In this document: positions 33,019 through 42,777 of the stretch, piece after piece
Position numbering within the stretch: position 1 is the first letter of the stretch
Layout of the letters: every line of letters starts with the position of its first letter
Source of the DNA: Umbilicaria muhlenbergii
Taxonomy: Eukaryota > Ascomycota > Lecanoromycetes > Umbilicariales > Umbilicariaceae
Assembly (NCBI GenBank): GCA_000611775.1
Contig: KK106984.1
Coordinates: forward strand, 3,759,341 to 3,823,340
Length of the DNA stretch: 64,000 bases
Direction of reading: 5' to 3'
Translations under genes and position numbers: made by a program
Notes under the pieces: generated by a model
What the model was told of the DNA's origin: nothing
Database searches by the model: none
What the model saw: only the letters and a program-made list of their open reading frames with translations

Positions 33019-34038
33019 CTACGTCCAAAAGGTGTGCTTTCGAAGTTCCGGTAAGGGTACCGCAGACGTAGTGATCCCTGGGAAACGCTCATCCGTAGTC
33101 TTCTTCCCTCTTTCAAGGTAGCTGAGAGAGTGAATACCAACCGTATCAACGAAATCCAGCACACCTTTATAGTTCAGGCCAACCTGGTCAACCCCGTGGC
33201 TATCATCCGACAGCGCAAACCGCCCTCCCATGGCCAGGAAAGCCTGTAGTCCAGTCAGATCCGGCCGTGCCACAATACAAAAAACCGCTGACCTTGCAAA
33301 CTTCCGCCTTGGGATACGGCTCGCCCATGCCCTTCCTCAAAGCCGCCGAGTTCAATTCCACCACGCCCCCGTACCCAGCAATGAAATCCAAGTTCCGTAG
33401 AATCTTCTCCCAAACCCGGTCCCACGTCGTGAAGCTGCGTTCCGGGTCGGCACTTTTCAGTCGGATCAGATCAAAATGGCCAATGACAGGCGGCTTCAGC
33501 GCTTTCAACATCTCGTACTGCGTGTCAAAATAGTCGGCAAAGAGCTGCTCGTCTGTTGGTCCGCCGCGGCCGCGGGCTTTTTCATACAGCGCGGCGTCGT
33601 AGTCGATAGGAATGGTGTATACGTGGTGGACGGATCCGACGAAGAGATCGAATTGGTACTTTTCGAACAGAGACTCGATTAGCTGCTGAGAAGAAGGGCG
33701 GATCCAATCGATTTCGACACCGATGAGGATATGTATTTGCGAGGCATAGGCTTCCCGTAGTCGGACAGCTTCGTGATAGTAGGCGTCGAAACTCTCGAAT
33801 AGGCGAGCACAAGTAACGGATTGTATTATCTGCCAGGGAGAATCAGCATTTGTGCCGACAGAAGGTGGTTGGTACCGACTTCTTCGGGATACAGATCCTC
33901 GTCTCGGTCTCGGGGCATATGCTCTGTCAAGGCGAAGACTTGCATTTTGAGCGCAATGGCCCTTTGCACCACATCTTCCAGCGTGTCTGTTGCATGGCCA
34001 CAGAACTGGCCAGAGTGACTATGATGAGAGAAAGGCAT
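33019..34038 (-). CDS. HIS2: Histidinol-phosphate phosphatase, PHP family
   Basis: Catalyses dephosphorylation of histidinol phosphate, the penultimate part of histidine synthesis. Exons 33880-34038, 33293-33829, 33019-33243; introns 50 and 49 nt; 921 nt, 306 aa. The PHP metal motif is at the very N-terminus (MPFSHHSHSGQFCGHA, with H6 and H8), followed by VFALTEHMPRD, GVEIDWIRPSS, FVGSVHHVYTIPID, VIGHFDLIRL, YGGVVELNSAALRKGM and FALSDDSHG, all expected metal or substrate segments. The first intron uses a weak donor (gtcggt) chosen because it keeps phase and ends exon 1 at DLYPEE. The length is close to the yeast enzyme. Confidence 0.92.
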
Positions 34039-34561
34039 CTTGTAGTTGCGTATCAAAAGCAGGTAAAGGAGCGACGACCTATAAGAGAGCTTTCGGAGTA
34101 TGCTTAGAAGAATTAACAGCTGTTTTACGGAGTGCACACATGAATCCTTGAGCACCAAAGAATCTAAAGTCCTCGTGTTCTACTGAGGACCTTATAATAG
34201 TGAAACATTATAGGGATTTATAGAAGAAAGTGGTAGGGAGACTGAATTGTTATGAACTGGGGTTTCTGCTGCTTGGGTGCTTGGTAAAAGCTCTCGGTTG
34301 CAGTTCGCTGGTGAACCTCGCCTCAAGCGTGTGCCCGTGTTCCTGTCGAAACAGGAATTGTTTGGTTTCATGAATAGACTACGTTGCTTGTGAAATGATC
34401 TTCTTTGTCCGTCGACGGGTACATGTGCTACAAACTTCACTTTACAAATTCTCGAAGATGGTAAATCAATATATTTGTAGCCCAAACTTTTCTTCGCCTG
34501 CTATGCTATTCCTGCTCGTTCTCTTGAGCATGTCATCAGATCATCAAAGCTCCCTGTTCCT
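34039..34561. other. Intergenic, 523 bp
   Basis: HIS2 promoter and SDR 3' UTR. AT-richer than its neighbours. A short inverted AGGACTTTAG/CTCAGTA-type pairing near 34160-34195 is not strong. No gene seen. Confidence 0.6.
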
Positions 34562-35551
34562 CTATTGGCCATGCTTTAGCAAGTACCCTCCATCAACAGG
34601 AATGATCTGCCCGTTGAGGTACTGGTTCGTGGCGGCAAACAGCATGGCACTTGCCATATCTCTATCATTACCCGGTCGTCGCGCCGGCAGCTCTTCGAAC
34701 TTGCCCTTGTCTAACTCACTCTTCTGGTTGTCCTTACTCTCTCCTGCAGTCTAGAAAAGGAATTAATTATAACGTCAAAATCTAAACAGTTTAGACGCTG
34801 ATGTTCTTACCATTTCACTTGGGAATATACCCGGAGCAATAGCGTTGATCCTAACCTTGAAGCCTGCGTTCGCGATCTCCGAAGCCAACATCTTAGTCAG
34901 ATGATTGGCAGCACCTTTGCTCGCGTTGTACGAAAAGTGGCTCTGGGCGTTCTTCGTGATGCCCGAGATGGAAGTGGTGTTGATGACGGTGCCGGCGTAG
35001 CCGTGTTGGTGCTCGGCCGCTTTCGCGATGAGTGGGAGGAACGCCGTTGTCATGAAATAGATCTGAGCGACATTGGTGCGGTAGGTGTTTTCCCAGTCCT
35101 CGAAGGTGGCATTCTCAGGGTCGAACAGGTTCTTACTGAATTCCTCTGGACTCTTGCCTTCGGGGGATTGAGTGGCCCCACTGATGCCGGCGTTGTTGAT
35201 TAAGATGTCAAGGTACTTTTCCTTGGAAGACATCTCCTTGACTAGCCGCTTTATGTCTTGCTTGTCGGCGATGTTGCCAACAACGGGAATGATCTGGCCG
35301 GCAATGTCCTTTCCGTGCGTTTCGGCCACAGTTTGGAGCTTCTCTTCGGTTCGTCCCACAATGTAGACCTTGGCACCATTGACTGCAAGGGCCTGCACTG
35401 CCATCAAACCAATGCCAGAGCCTCCTCCCTGTTGCGGAGATTAGTAGTTTGACGAGACACCAGGATCTAGGGTAAGTACCGTGACGAGGGCAACCTTGTC
35501 CTTGACATTGAACACTTCGCTGATTTGGAAGTCCTTGTTATTGGAAGACAT
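34562..35551 (-). CDS. Short-chain dehydrogenase/reductase
   Basis: Classical SDR oxidoreductase with an NAD(P)-binding Rossmann fold; substrate unknown. Exons 35480-35551, 34811-35428, 34562-34750; introns 51 and 60 nt; 879 nt, 292 aa. Motifs: TGGGSGIG cofactor loop (residues 24-31, split by the first intron), NNAG (102-105), Ser near 177 in TTSISG, and the catalytic Tyr191/Lys195 in YNASKGA. The C-terminal GQIIPVDGGYLLKHGQ is usual for the family. Arg in IVGRTEEKL after strand 2 hints at NADPH. Similar fungal proteins are often named 3-oxoacyl-ACP reductase-like, but nothing here shows the substrate. It is followed by a tRNA gene on its 5' side. Confidence 0.92.
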
Positions 35552-35916
35552 GCTGACTGCCGAATGTAAATTGATATGTTGTAGAGAAAGTAGAGAGAAG
35601 CTGTGATATAGGAGGATTTTGGATGTTGGGTTCTATATCTGAAAGAGGAGAACTGGCCTGCTCATATAGCAAGCCTCCGGCCACGGCCGTGGACTCTAGT
35701 GCGTATGTCATAATGGCCATGACGACAATGCTCTTCCGCACAATGACGGAGTTGGAAGAGAACGTGGTGAAATAGAGTTGCGCTTTCGGCGCAGCTTTGT
35801 CCACCACTCAGAACCCCGCCAAACCCCGCTTAAAACAGGACTATGAACGGCTACCAAGAAAAAACCACATGCTTGGTGGAACCAGTGACCAAACGTATGT
35901 TCAAAGGAGCAAAAAG

Positions 35917-36002
35917 CGAGGTGCAAGGGACTCGAACCCTCAACCTTGTCTTGGCGTGTGAAAAGATAGGAGAGACACGCGCTACCATTGCGCCAACACC
36001 CC
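35917..36002 (-). tRNA. tRNA-Arg (anticodon CCT) with intron
   Basis: An 86-nt cloverleaf. Acceptor GGGGTGT pairs with GCACCTC (one G-U at pair 2 and one at pair 7), discriminator G. D arm GCGC/GCGC with loop AATGGTA. Anticodon stem TGTCT/AGACA. T arm GAGGG/CCCTT with loop TTCGAGT. The anticodon CCT is at 35968-35970, read on the minus strand, for codon AGG. A 14-nt intron follows the base after the anticodon, in the canonical position. The spacer 35552-35916 upstream of the SDR gene and the 240 bp to the next gene hold nothing else. Confidence 0.93.
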
Positions 36003-36242
36003 GGAAGAATCATTCAGGAATTTCTAATTGACCTTATAAACCAAGTAATCATCCTAGCATGAAAACGAGCACAAAGGCGGTTTAACACAGCGGTCTCCAG
36101 AACTGCGTATACTTACTCAGATGTGGTTTTCTGCGACTTGAAAACACTATTAAGATGCTTGCACATGTATAATAAAGTACCCCGAATGAAGATTTGACCC
36201 GTTATAGTATGTTAAGCTACCTGTCCACCCCTTTTCACAATG

Positions 36243-37916
36243 CTAATCCGCAAGCAGGTCGACTCCCACTCCGCGTAGTGCAGTCAGGGCCCATTGCGGT
36301 ACCTTCGAAAGGTCGTTTCGATACAGGAGTCGAAAATATTCCTTCAAGAATCGCGGATACCGGTCTTCGATAATGGCGTTCCTTACCTTGTTCATGAGTG
36401 AAAGCAGGTAGTGGACGTTATGCATTGTTAGTCTGCTGGCTGTTAGCGCAATGCCTTGACCCTATACTCCGTGACGAACGTGCAACGTACAAGTGGGCAC
36501 CTGCTGTTTCTTTTGCTGCAACATGGTAGATATATGCCCGTGTAATGCCTAGGCCACCTTCCTCCAATGGTCTGCAACAGGTGCACTGGCAGCCTTCCTC
36601 TATCGGAGAGAAATCCTCAGCATAAGCTGACTGTCGCAGATTGAGGGTTCCAGTCGATGTAATCGCATTGCCGAACCTCTACATGGAAGATTCAGCACGA
36701 GTCCGCGGCCATGGGTGCAGCCAGAGCGTCACACTCACAGCAGTCCGAGTGGGCCAGACACAGTCAAACATATCTGCTCCGAGTGCAACGCATACCACCA
36801 GATCCTCCGGGTACCCAACTCCCATCACGTACCGGGGTTTGTGGTCTGGTAGCCAACCGGTGCAAGCATCAACGCTATGCATCTCGTCAATCCATGAAAC
36901 CTAAGCAGAACAAACATCTCCTCACACTTTGCAAAATTCAACCTTTGCCTCTCCTCCGGACAGTCCGCCAATCGCAATTCCCGGCGTGTCTCTTTTGACC
37001 ATCTCTTCACAACAGACCTTCCTCATCTCCAGGTCCAGACCACCTTGAATGATGCAAAAAAGGTTTTGCCTGTCAGGATGTTTGTGCGCCGTAATGCAGC
37101 GATCGAGCCACCGGACAGACCTTTCCATGGCTTCTTTCATCCTCACTTTGTCTGGGGACGTGGTTACGATCACATCATCTAGCTGCATTATGATGTCCGA
37201 GCCAATGGTGTTTTGTAGTGAGATCGAATGCTCAGGTGTGAGAAGCCTGATAGGGTCATCTATTGCCCCGAAGTGTCTCATGTCCCATATTTGTAAGGGT
37301 ATACATACATTGGCGTCCCGTCATGTGGGCTCAAAAATTTGACGCCCTCTTCTGTAACTTTAGCCAGCTTCAGCAGGCTTACCATCTGAAACCTGCACCA
37401 TTGCCAGGTATTAGTCAGGTGTTTGGATCATGCCTAGTATTTCATCCCTAATGCCGATGCGGCCCACAAAAGAAACGATACGGGAAGATCTTGACCCACC
37501 CGCCGCTGTCGGTCAGTATGTTGCCCTTCCAGCCCTGCAACTGATGGGCCCCCCCAACCTTCCGGACAACGTCCTGGCCCGGCTTCAAACCTAAATGATA
37601 CGTGTTGTTCAAGCAGAGCTTGCATCCCGTCTGAGCTAACTGCGTGGGCGTCAGTCCTTTCAGAGAAGCCTGTGTAGCGACGGGCATGAATATTGGTAGC
37701 TGGACGGGCCCATGGGGGAGGGTCAAAAGTGAAGCGCGGGCTTTAGTCGTCTAAATGAGATGAAAGTCACTCGTCAGCACGAACGAGAGGGAGAGAACGC
37801 ACGAAAATTTGGGACAATAAAGTATTCAGTAGCGGAATTGGCAGAGGAAGTGCACTGACAGAGCATCTGGCGACAATTTTGAAAGTTAGGGCAGGGCCCG
37901 TCGAGGTCGAAGACAT
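36243..37916 (-). CDS. QTRT1: Queuine tRNA-ribosyltransferase catalytic subunit
   Basis: Exchanges guanine-34 for queuine in tRNAs with GUN anticodons (Asp, Asn, His, Tyr); in eukaryotes the catalytic subunit pairs with QTRT2. Seven exons: 37860-37916, 37500-37750, 37309-37392, 36926-37246, 36739-36874, 36491-36678, 36243-36432; introns 109, 107, 62, 51, 60 and 58 nt; 1227 nt, 408 aa. Motifs: [73 protein letters not shown], the nucleophile region [11 protein letters not shown], and zinc ligands Cys313, Cys315 and Cys318 with a His in [10 protein letters not shown]. The gtgagg donor in exon 4 was chosen because it yields FCKVVDACT. Saccharomyces lacks this enzyme, so it fits a filamentous fungus. 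Confidence 0.94.
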
Positions 37917-38315
37917 GACTATCAACAAAGTGAACACCCTCTCTGCGCTGTACAGACTATCCCGAAATCATGATGATGCACAATGCACAATGAATACAGG
38001 TAAATGAGATCTTGCGAACGAGAGATGACCGCACGTAGGGCTAAAACTTCAGAGCATGCGCTGCATGAACGAAGTCAAACAAACGCTGTTCTAGCGATTC
38101 GAAATTGATCCCCGTAGGATGGGCAGGAATGACAAGAGCCACAGTGGCATATATTTCTTTCATTGGACGAAAGCAAAATAATAATAGACACTAGAGCTCA
38201 GCCTTATAACATTAGCAAAACGGATCGCGTCGCGGTCAATATTCCATCGCGAACAATGTTGTTTGAAACACACCACTGAACCCTGCTATGGCAGCAGCGG
38301 CTGCTGACCGCCATC
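37917..38315. promoter_or_regulatory. Divergent promoter region, QTRT1/HOS3-like
   Basis: 399-bp spacer between two divergent start codons, AT-rich compared with the coding flanks. No clear box motifs beyond scattered CAAT-like and AT-rich words. Confidence 0.55.
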
Positions 38316-41300
38316 ATGGAGCGCAATGATCAACAGAAATCCGCAACAGGGCATTCCAAAGACATGGCATCATCATCAATGCCTCCGTCAACAAACATCG
38401 CCGGTGCAAACCTCTCCGATACCTTACAGCGGCTATCGCTCGATACTGCTTCGGCCACCCCTCTTCCCGCTTCTTCTCCCGTACGGACGCAGTCGCAGTC
38501 GCACTCCAAGCTGCGAGAATATTCCAGCGACGCCTCGTCGCCGAGCGCGCACCGAGTGGCGCAAGGCCCGCTACGAAGGACACCAAGTTCCAGTTCAATG
38601 AGCGTTGATAGGGGGTCGACAACGCCTATAATGAATAGAAAATCTTCGTTGAGTTCGCTGCAGAGCGTCGGAGGAGTCACGCCACCGAGGACGCCAGTTC
38701 CACGTCGTGCATCCTCAAACCTTGCATCTTCACCACACACCGCGATGCCCCCAAAACTACCTTTACCAACACAAGCCGAAGAGCCACCGCAGGCACCGCC
38801 TCCTACCGCTGCTTCTGCTGCGAGAGATTGCTTTCAGAAAGAGCTAGAGTTCCATCACTTCTCAGCGGAGTCTACGGCCAATTCGCCCAAGACAGTGGTC
38901 ATCCTCCATGATGCATGTTACGGTCATCGCTTTTCGCGACCGCGAACGTCCAGGGCTAACCTGAACACAATTGTGGAACGCCCAGAGCGCATCCACGCTG
39001 GTATACTTGGAATATCTGCGGCTTATGTACGGCTTGGGGGACGGCATGCGGAGGGCAGGCACACCCCACACGCAGGAAAGGATCTTAGATCCATTCAACA
39101 TCTGCCCTTCAAGATCCAGAAGACCTCTCGTTCAGTTTCTCTTACCTCTCAGGCTGTTGTAAATGTACATGGCTTGAGATGGATGGAAGAGTTGAGAGTT
39201 ATGTGTGACGGCGCGGAGACGAAACTCGCCCTGAACGGGAAGGAATTGACCAGACCTGTTGGCCCATTGGGAGAGAGGGAAGAATCGGAGAAGCCGAAAT
39301 TACACGAAGGAGATCTATACCTCTGCTCTGAATCCTTGAATGCCCTGCAGGGCGCCCTTGGGGGTGTTTTTGAAGCTGTTGACGCAGTCTTTGCCGAGGC
39401 CGGCCCTCAGCGTGCGTTTGTCTGCATCAGACCGCCAGGGCATCACTGTTCAGCAAGCTATCCTTCTGGGTTCTGCTGGCTAAACAACGTTCACATTGGA
39501 ATTGCGCACGCTTCGGCAATGTATGGCCTCACGCATGCGGCGATCGTTGACTTTGATCTCCATCATGGGGATGGGTCTCAGGCTATTACGTGGGATCACA
39601 ACGCAAAGATTGCTGCAATGCCAAAAAACACTCCAGCATCTAAGAAGACGTCCATTGGTTACTTCAGTCTACATGACATCAACTCGTATCCTTGCGAATA
39701 CGGAGATGAAGATAAAGTCCGCAACGCCAGTCTGTGCCTGGAAAATGCACATGGACAATCGATATGGAACGTTCATCTTCAACCTTGGAAAAGCGACTCT
39801 GAATTCTGGGATCTCTACGAGAATCGCTACTCTGTTCTGATTGCCAAGGCACGAGACTACCTACGTGTACATACGGAGCGATTACGAGCGTCGCCAAGTC
39901 ATCCCCAGCCAAAGGCTGCAATCTTTCTTTCTGCAGGCTTTGATGCTAGTGAATGGGAGAGTTCGGGGATGCAGAGGCACAAGGTCAACGTACCAACCGA
40001 ATTCTACGCTCGCTTTACCCGTGACGTAGTGCACTTGGCTGAAGAGGCGGGCCTGGGTGTCGACGGAAGAATTATCAGTGTTCTGGAGGGCGGTTATAGC
40101 GATCGCGCTCTTACGAGCGGTATTTTGAGCCATCTCAGTGGATTGGCCGAAACAAATGACATGGTTGTAAATGGGGCTGCGAGCAACGGCCTTGGTTATG
40201 AGATGAGCGGGCGCCTAGGACAACTGGACATCCGTAACGACATTTCCAAGGCAGCTACAGACGACCTCGAGACTGTTGATGCTGCGTGGTGGGCATTGCC
40301 GAAACTGGAAGAGCTAGAGAATCTTGTCAACCCGCCACCTCTTGCACCAGCCCCGAAGAAGCCGCGAAATGTAGTCGCTTCATCGTACACGTCTCCCACC
40401 CAGTCCTATACGGCAAAGATTGTTCCTTCTGTACACGGTCGTCGATCTCTATCTGGTTCAGGGTGGACGGCCCGTTCGCGATCAGTTTCGAACTCTAGTG
40501 TCAGTGTGCCGACACCGCCCGCTCCGGAAGTCGATTGGGCCACTGCGGCTCACGAACTCTGTAAGCTTTTGATTCCAATGGATCGACAGACGAAAAGCTG
40601 CAGGCCCGAAGATCTTAATGCTGAGGCTAGTCGAGCTCGAAGAGATCGCCAGTCAGCGGTTGGCTTACCGCCCGAAACCGCCAATGGTGAGAACAAGCGT
40701 ATGCAGTTGAGGGATAGGAAGAGCAAAGTGCCCAACTATACCGTGGAAGAAGACGAAAACCAGAAGCCAGTATCAAGGGCGAGTCGACGAAAGACCATTG
40801 CCGATGTTGGAAGTCTTGATCAGATGACGTCAGGAAAGCCCTCAATTCCAACTGGACCGAGCTTTCAGAGACCTACGGAGCAGTCGAGGAGGCGTCTAAG
40901 TATGTCTTCGACTGTTGGCTCCGTCAGTGGAGAGAGGGTACCGTCCATTACCTCAAGTACGCTACCATTTGGAAGCAACACTGAACCATCCTACGCAACG
41001 CGCAGAAGATCTTCGAGCTCGTCAACTATCCGGCCTGGCTCATCAGTCAGCAACCATGCCCAGAAGGATGTTCCTGCTGTGAAGAAGGCTAGGGCTCCAG
41101 CAACCACTCGAATAGCAATGCCTAAGGGCCGTCCAACAAAGCAAGTACCGCCGGTACCACGAGTGCCGCCGGCTTATTCTACTGCCTCTACCTCCGAAGA
41201 TCTATCTCACTTAATGCTTGTGGATTCGTCAGCCCCGAAATTGCCGTTAACAAATAATGCGGACTCGAAGACCAAGGACGTGGACTCCATAGCCTCTAGT

Positions 41301-42233
41301 CTGAAGAAGATGAGTATCAAGCTCAGGGTACCTTCGAAGGAGGAGCAAGAGATTAGAGAGGCAAAGAAGAAGCCTGCGGCCAGAGCGCCTCGTAAGCCTA
41401 CATCGCCGAAGAAGCCCAAAGCTGCTGCGACTACCAAGGCAATACCCAAGAGCAGACCTGCTGAAGTCGTAGTAGCCGTGAATGACCCAGCAGAGTCGAT
41501 GGACCATTCAAGTTTAGGAGAACAGACCTCGACTTCAGTTCCGGAAACGCTAGTAAAGATCGAAACACCACCGCCGTCAACAGCTATAGACACTCTGACA
41601 GGTTACCCAGAAGGCCCTGAGTCTTTACCATCTTCGTTCTTGCCTCCTGTCAACCCCGCTATCCCTGCTCCTTCAACACAGACGAACCAGCAAGCTGCTC
41701 CCGAATCCCTACCAATCTCGTTCATACCGCCCTCCGAACCAAGCTTTCCCGCCGTCGCCACAGAGTTCCAAGGCCCCATTATCCCTACAATAGCGATCCC
41801 TACGGAGAATGTCCCCTGCGCTGCACTGCTTCCAACACCCGAGAGGGGGCCAGCGTTCGGAAATCTACCCTTGCCACCTCCGCCAGCAGCAGATCCTCCC
41901 ACCATCGCACCACCATCCACAACCAAACGAACTAAATACGACCTGCCCGTCTTTACGCCCACGTCCTCAATCATCTTCGGACCGCCGGCCATTGCCCCTC
42001 CCAGCATAGCGAATGTCGTGAACTCGACCAAAGAGGCAGCAGTGACCGTGTCCATGAGTGATGAGATCGAGTCGCCCCCCGAGACGTGGACTACGCCATT
42101 TACCAGCCAACCGGCCTCTCAAACACGACAAGATAGCAGAACCAACTCTATAACGGATCATACGCAAGCGCAGCCATCGGCGAAAGTGGATATCTGGGAT
42201 TTTCCAGACACGCCTCAGCACCGTATGCCGTGA
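38316..42233 (+). CDS. HOS3: Hos3-type histone deacetylase
   Basis: Zinc-dependent lysine deacetylase of the fungal Hos3 group. Intronless, 1305 aa. A disordered Ser-rich N-terminus (about 165 residues) precedes the catalytic domain, about residues 180-630: ERPERIHAGILGISAAYVRL, the active-site block RPPGHHCSASYPSGFCWLNN, the zinc ligands in VDFDLHHGDGSQAI, GYFSLHDINSYPCEYGDE, SAGFDASEWESSGM and the closing VLEGGYSDRAL. The remaining 650 residues are low-complexity, rich in Ser, Pro, Lys and Arg, with basic clusters such as KKPAARAPRKPTSPKKPKA and Pro-rich repeats (PESLPSSFLPPVNPAIP and PESLPISFIPPSEPSFP). In yeast Hos3 locates to the bud neck and pores; the tail here may direct location or binding, which is inference. 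Confidence 0.93.
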   Translation: MERNDQQKSATGHSKDMASSSMPPSTNIAGANLSDTLQRLSLDTASATPLPASSPVRTQSQSHSKLREYSSDASSPSAHRVAQGPLRRTPSSSSMSVDRGSTTPIMNRKSSLSSLQSVGGVTPPRTPVPRRASSNLASSPHTAMPPKLPLPTQAEEPPQAPPPTAASAARDCFQKELEFHHFSAESTANSPKTVVILHDACYGHRFSRPRTSRANLNTIVERPERIHAGILGISAAYVRLGGRHAEGRHTPHAGKDLRSIQHLPFKIQKTSRSVSLTSQAVVNVHGLRWMEELRVMCDGAETKLALNGKELTRPVGPLGEREESEKPKLHEGDLYLCSESLNALQGALGGVFEAVDAVFAEAGPQRAFVCIRPPGHHCSASYPSGFCWLNNVHIGIAHASAMYGLTHAAIVDFDLHHGDGSQAITWDHNAKIAAMPKNTPASKKTSIGYFSLHDINSYPCEYGDEDKVRNASLCLENAHGQSIWNVHLQPWKSDSEFWDLYENRYSVLIAKARDYLRVHTERLRASPSHPQPKAAIFLSAGFDASEWESSGMQRHKVNVPTEFYARFTRDVVHLAEEAGLGVDGRIISVLEGGYSDRALTSGILSHLSGLAETNDMVVNGAASNGLGYEMSGRLGQLDIRNDISKAATDDLETVDAAWWALPKLEELENLVNPPPLAPAPKKPRNVVASSYTSPTQSYTAKIVPSVHGRRSLSGSGWTARSRSVSNSSVSVPTPPAPEVDWATAAHELCKLLIPMDRQTKSCRPEDLNAEASRARRDRQSAVGLPPETANGENKRMQLRDRKSKVPNYTVEEDENQKPVSRASRRKTIADVGSLDQMTSGKPSIPTGPSFQRPTEQSRRRLSMSSTVGSVSGERVPSITSSTLPFGSNTEPSYATRRRSSSSSTIRPGSSVSNHAQKDVPAVKKARAPATTRIAMPKGRPTKQVPPVPRVPPAYSTASTSEDLSHLMLVDSSAPKLPLTNNADSKTKDVDSIASSLKKMSIKLRVPSKEEQEIREAKKKPAARAPRKPTSPKKPKAAATTKAIPKSRPAEVVVAVNDPAESMDHSSLGEQTSTSVPETLVKIETPPPSTAIDTLTGYPEGPESLPSSFLPPVNPAIPAPSTQTNQQAAPESLPISFIPPSEPSFPAVATEFQGPIIPTIAIPTENVPCAALLPTPERGPAFGNLPLPPPPAADPPTIAPPSTTKRTKYDLPVFTPTSSIIFGPPAIAPPSIANVVNSTKEAAVTVSMSDEIESPPETWTTPFTSQPASQTRQDSRTNSITDHTQAQPSAKVDIWDFPDTPQHRMP

Positions 42234-42777
42234 CAGTCGTGCCGAGGATATAAACCCTGATTCATGACCTTTTCTTTATTGTTCGGATCAAAAGTCCAAC
42301 TTCTGGCGTACCTCGTACGGGGGTGGGTCTAATGCTTAATATACCCCATAGAGTTCTTCTAAGATCAGGTTGTGTCTTAGACCGCCATTGGCCAAATTTT
42401 ATTGCGCTGAAATTCTCATTCAGTCCCTACTAAAACGCAAAATAGAAGATCGTGAGTACGTTTTAATGTCTACATGACTGAAAGTATAGACGGGCCGTGA
42501 ACCTAGACCAATAAAAAATCTAGCCTGGGCACCAACTATGTGAAGATCCAACATCTGCACGCCCAAATGCGCATCTCACATCGCCAACACTCCTTTTCCA
42601 GATTCATGATATCCAAGCACCAAAAACGAAAGATGTCCCAAGTTCAAGCCGGCAGGACTCCTCACCATCCCGTTCGATCAAATTCCCTTCCCCGTGCAGT
42701 CTCCTCTTCTCCATTTCCTACCCCTCTTCTTCCCCTTTTCTTTACACTTTTCTTCCCCCATCTTTTCCCCACACCAC
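42234..42777. other. Intergenic between convergent genes, 544 bp
   Basis: 3' UTRs of the HOS3-like gene and chitin synthase. The right half is strongly pyrimidine-rich on the plus strand. No gene seen. Confidence 0.6.

Noticed and set aside
35708-36013. Frame across the tRNA gene
   Set aside because: Covers the tRNA-Arg; a chance frame.
35917-37916. Functional link between the tRNA gene and the adjacent tRNA-modifying enzyme
   Set aside because: Queuine is inserted in GUN-anticodon tRNAs; this tRNA has anticodon CCT, so adjacency is most likely chance.
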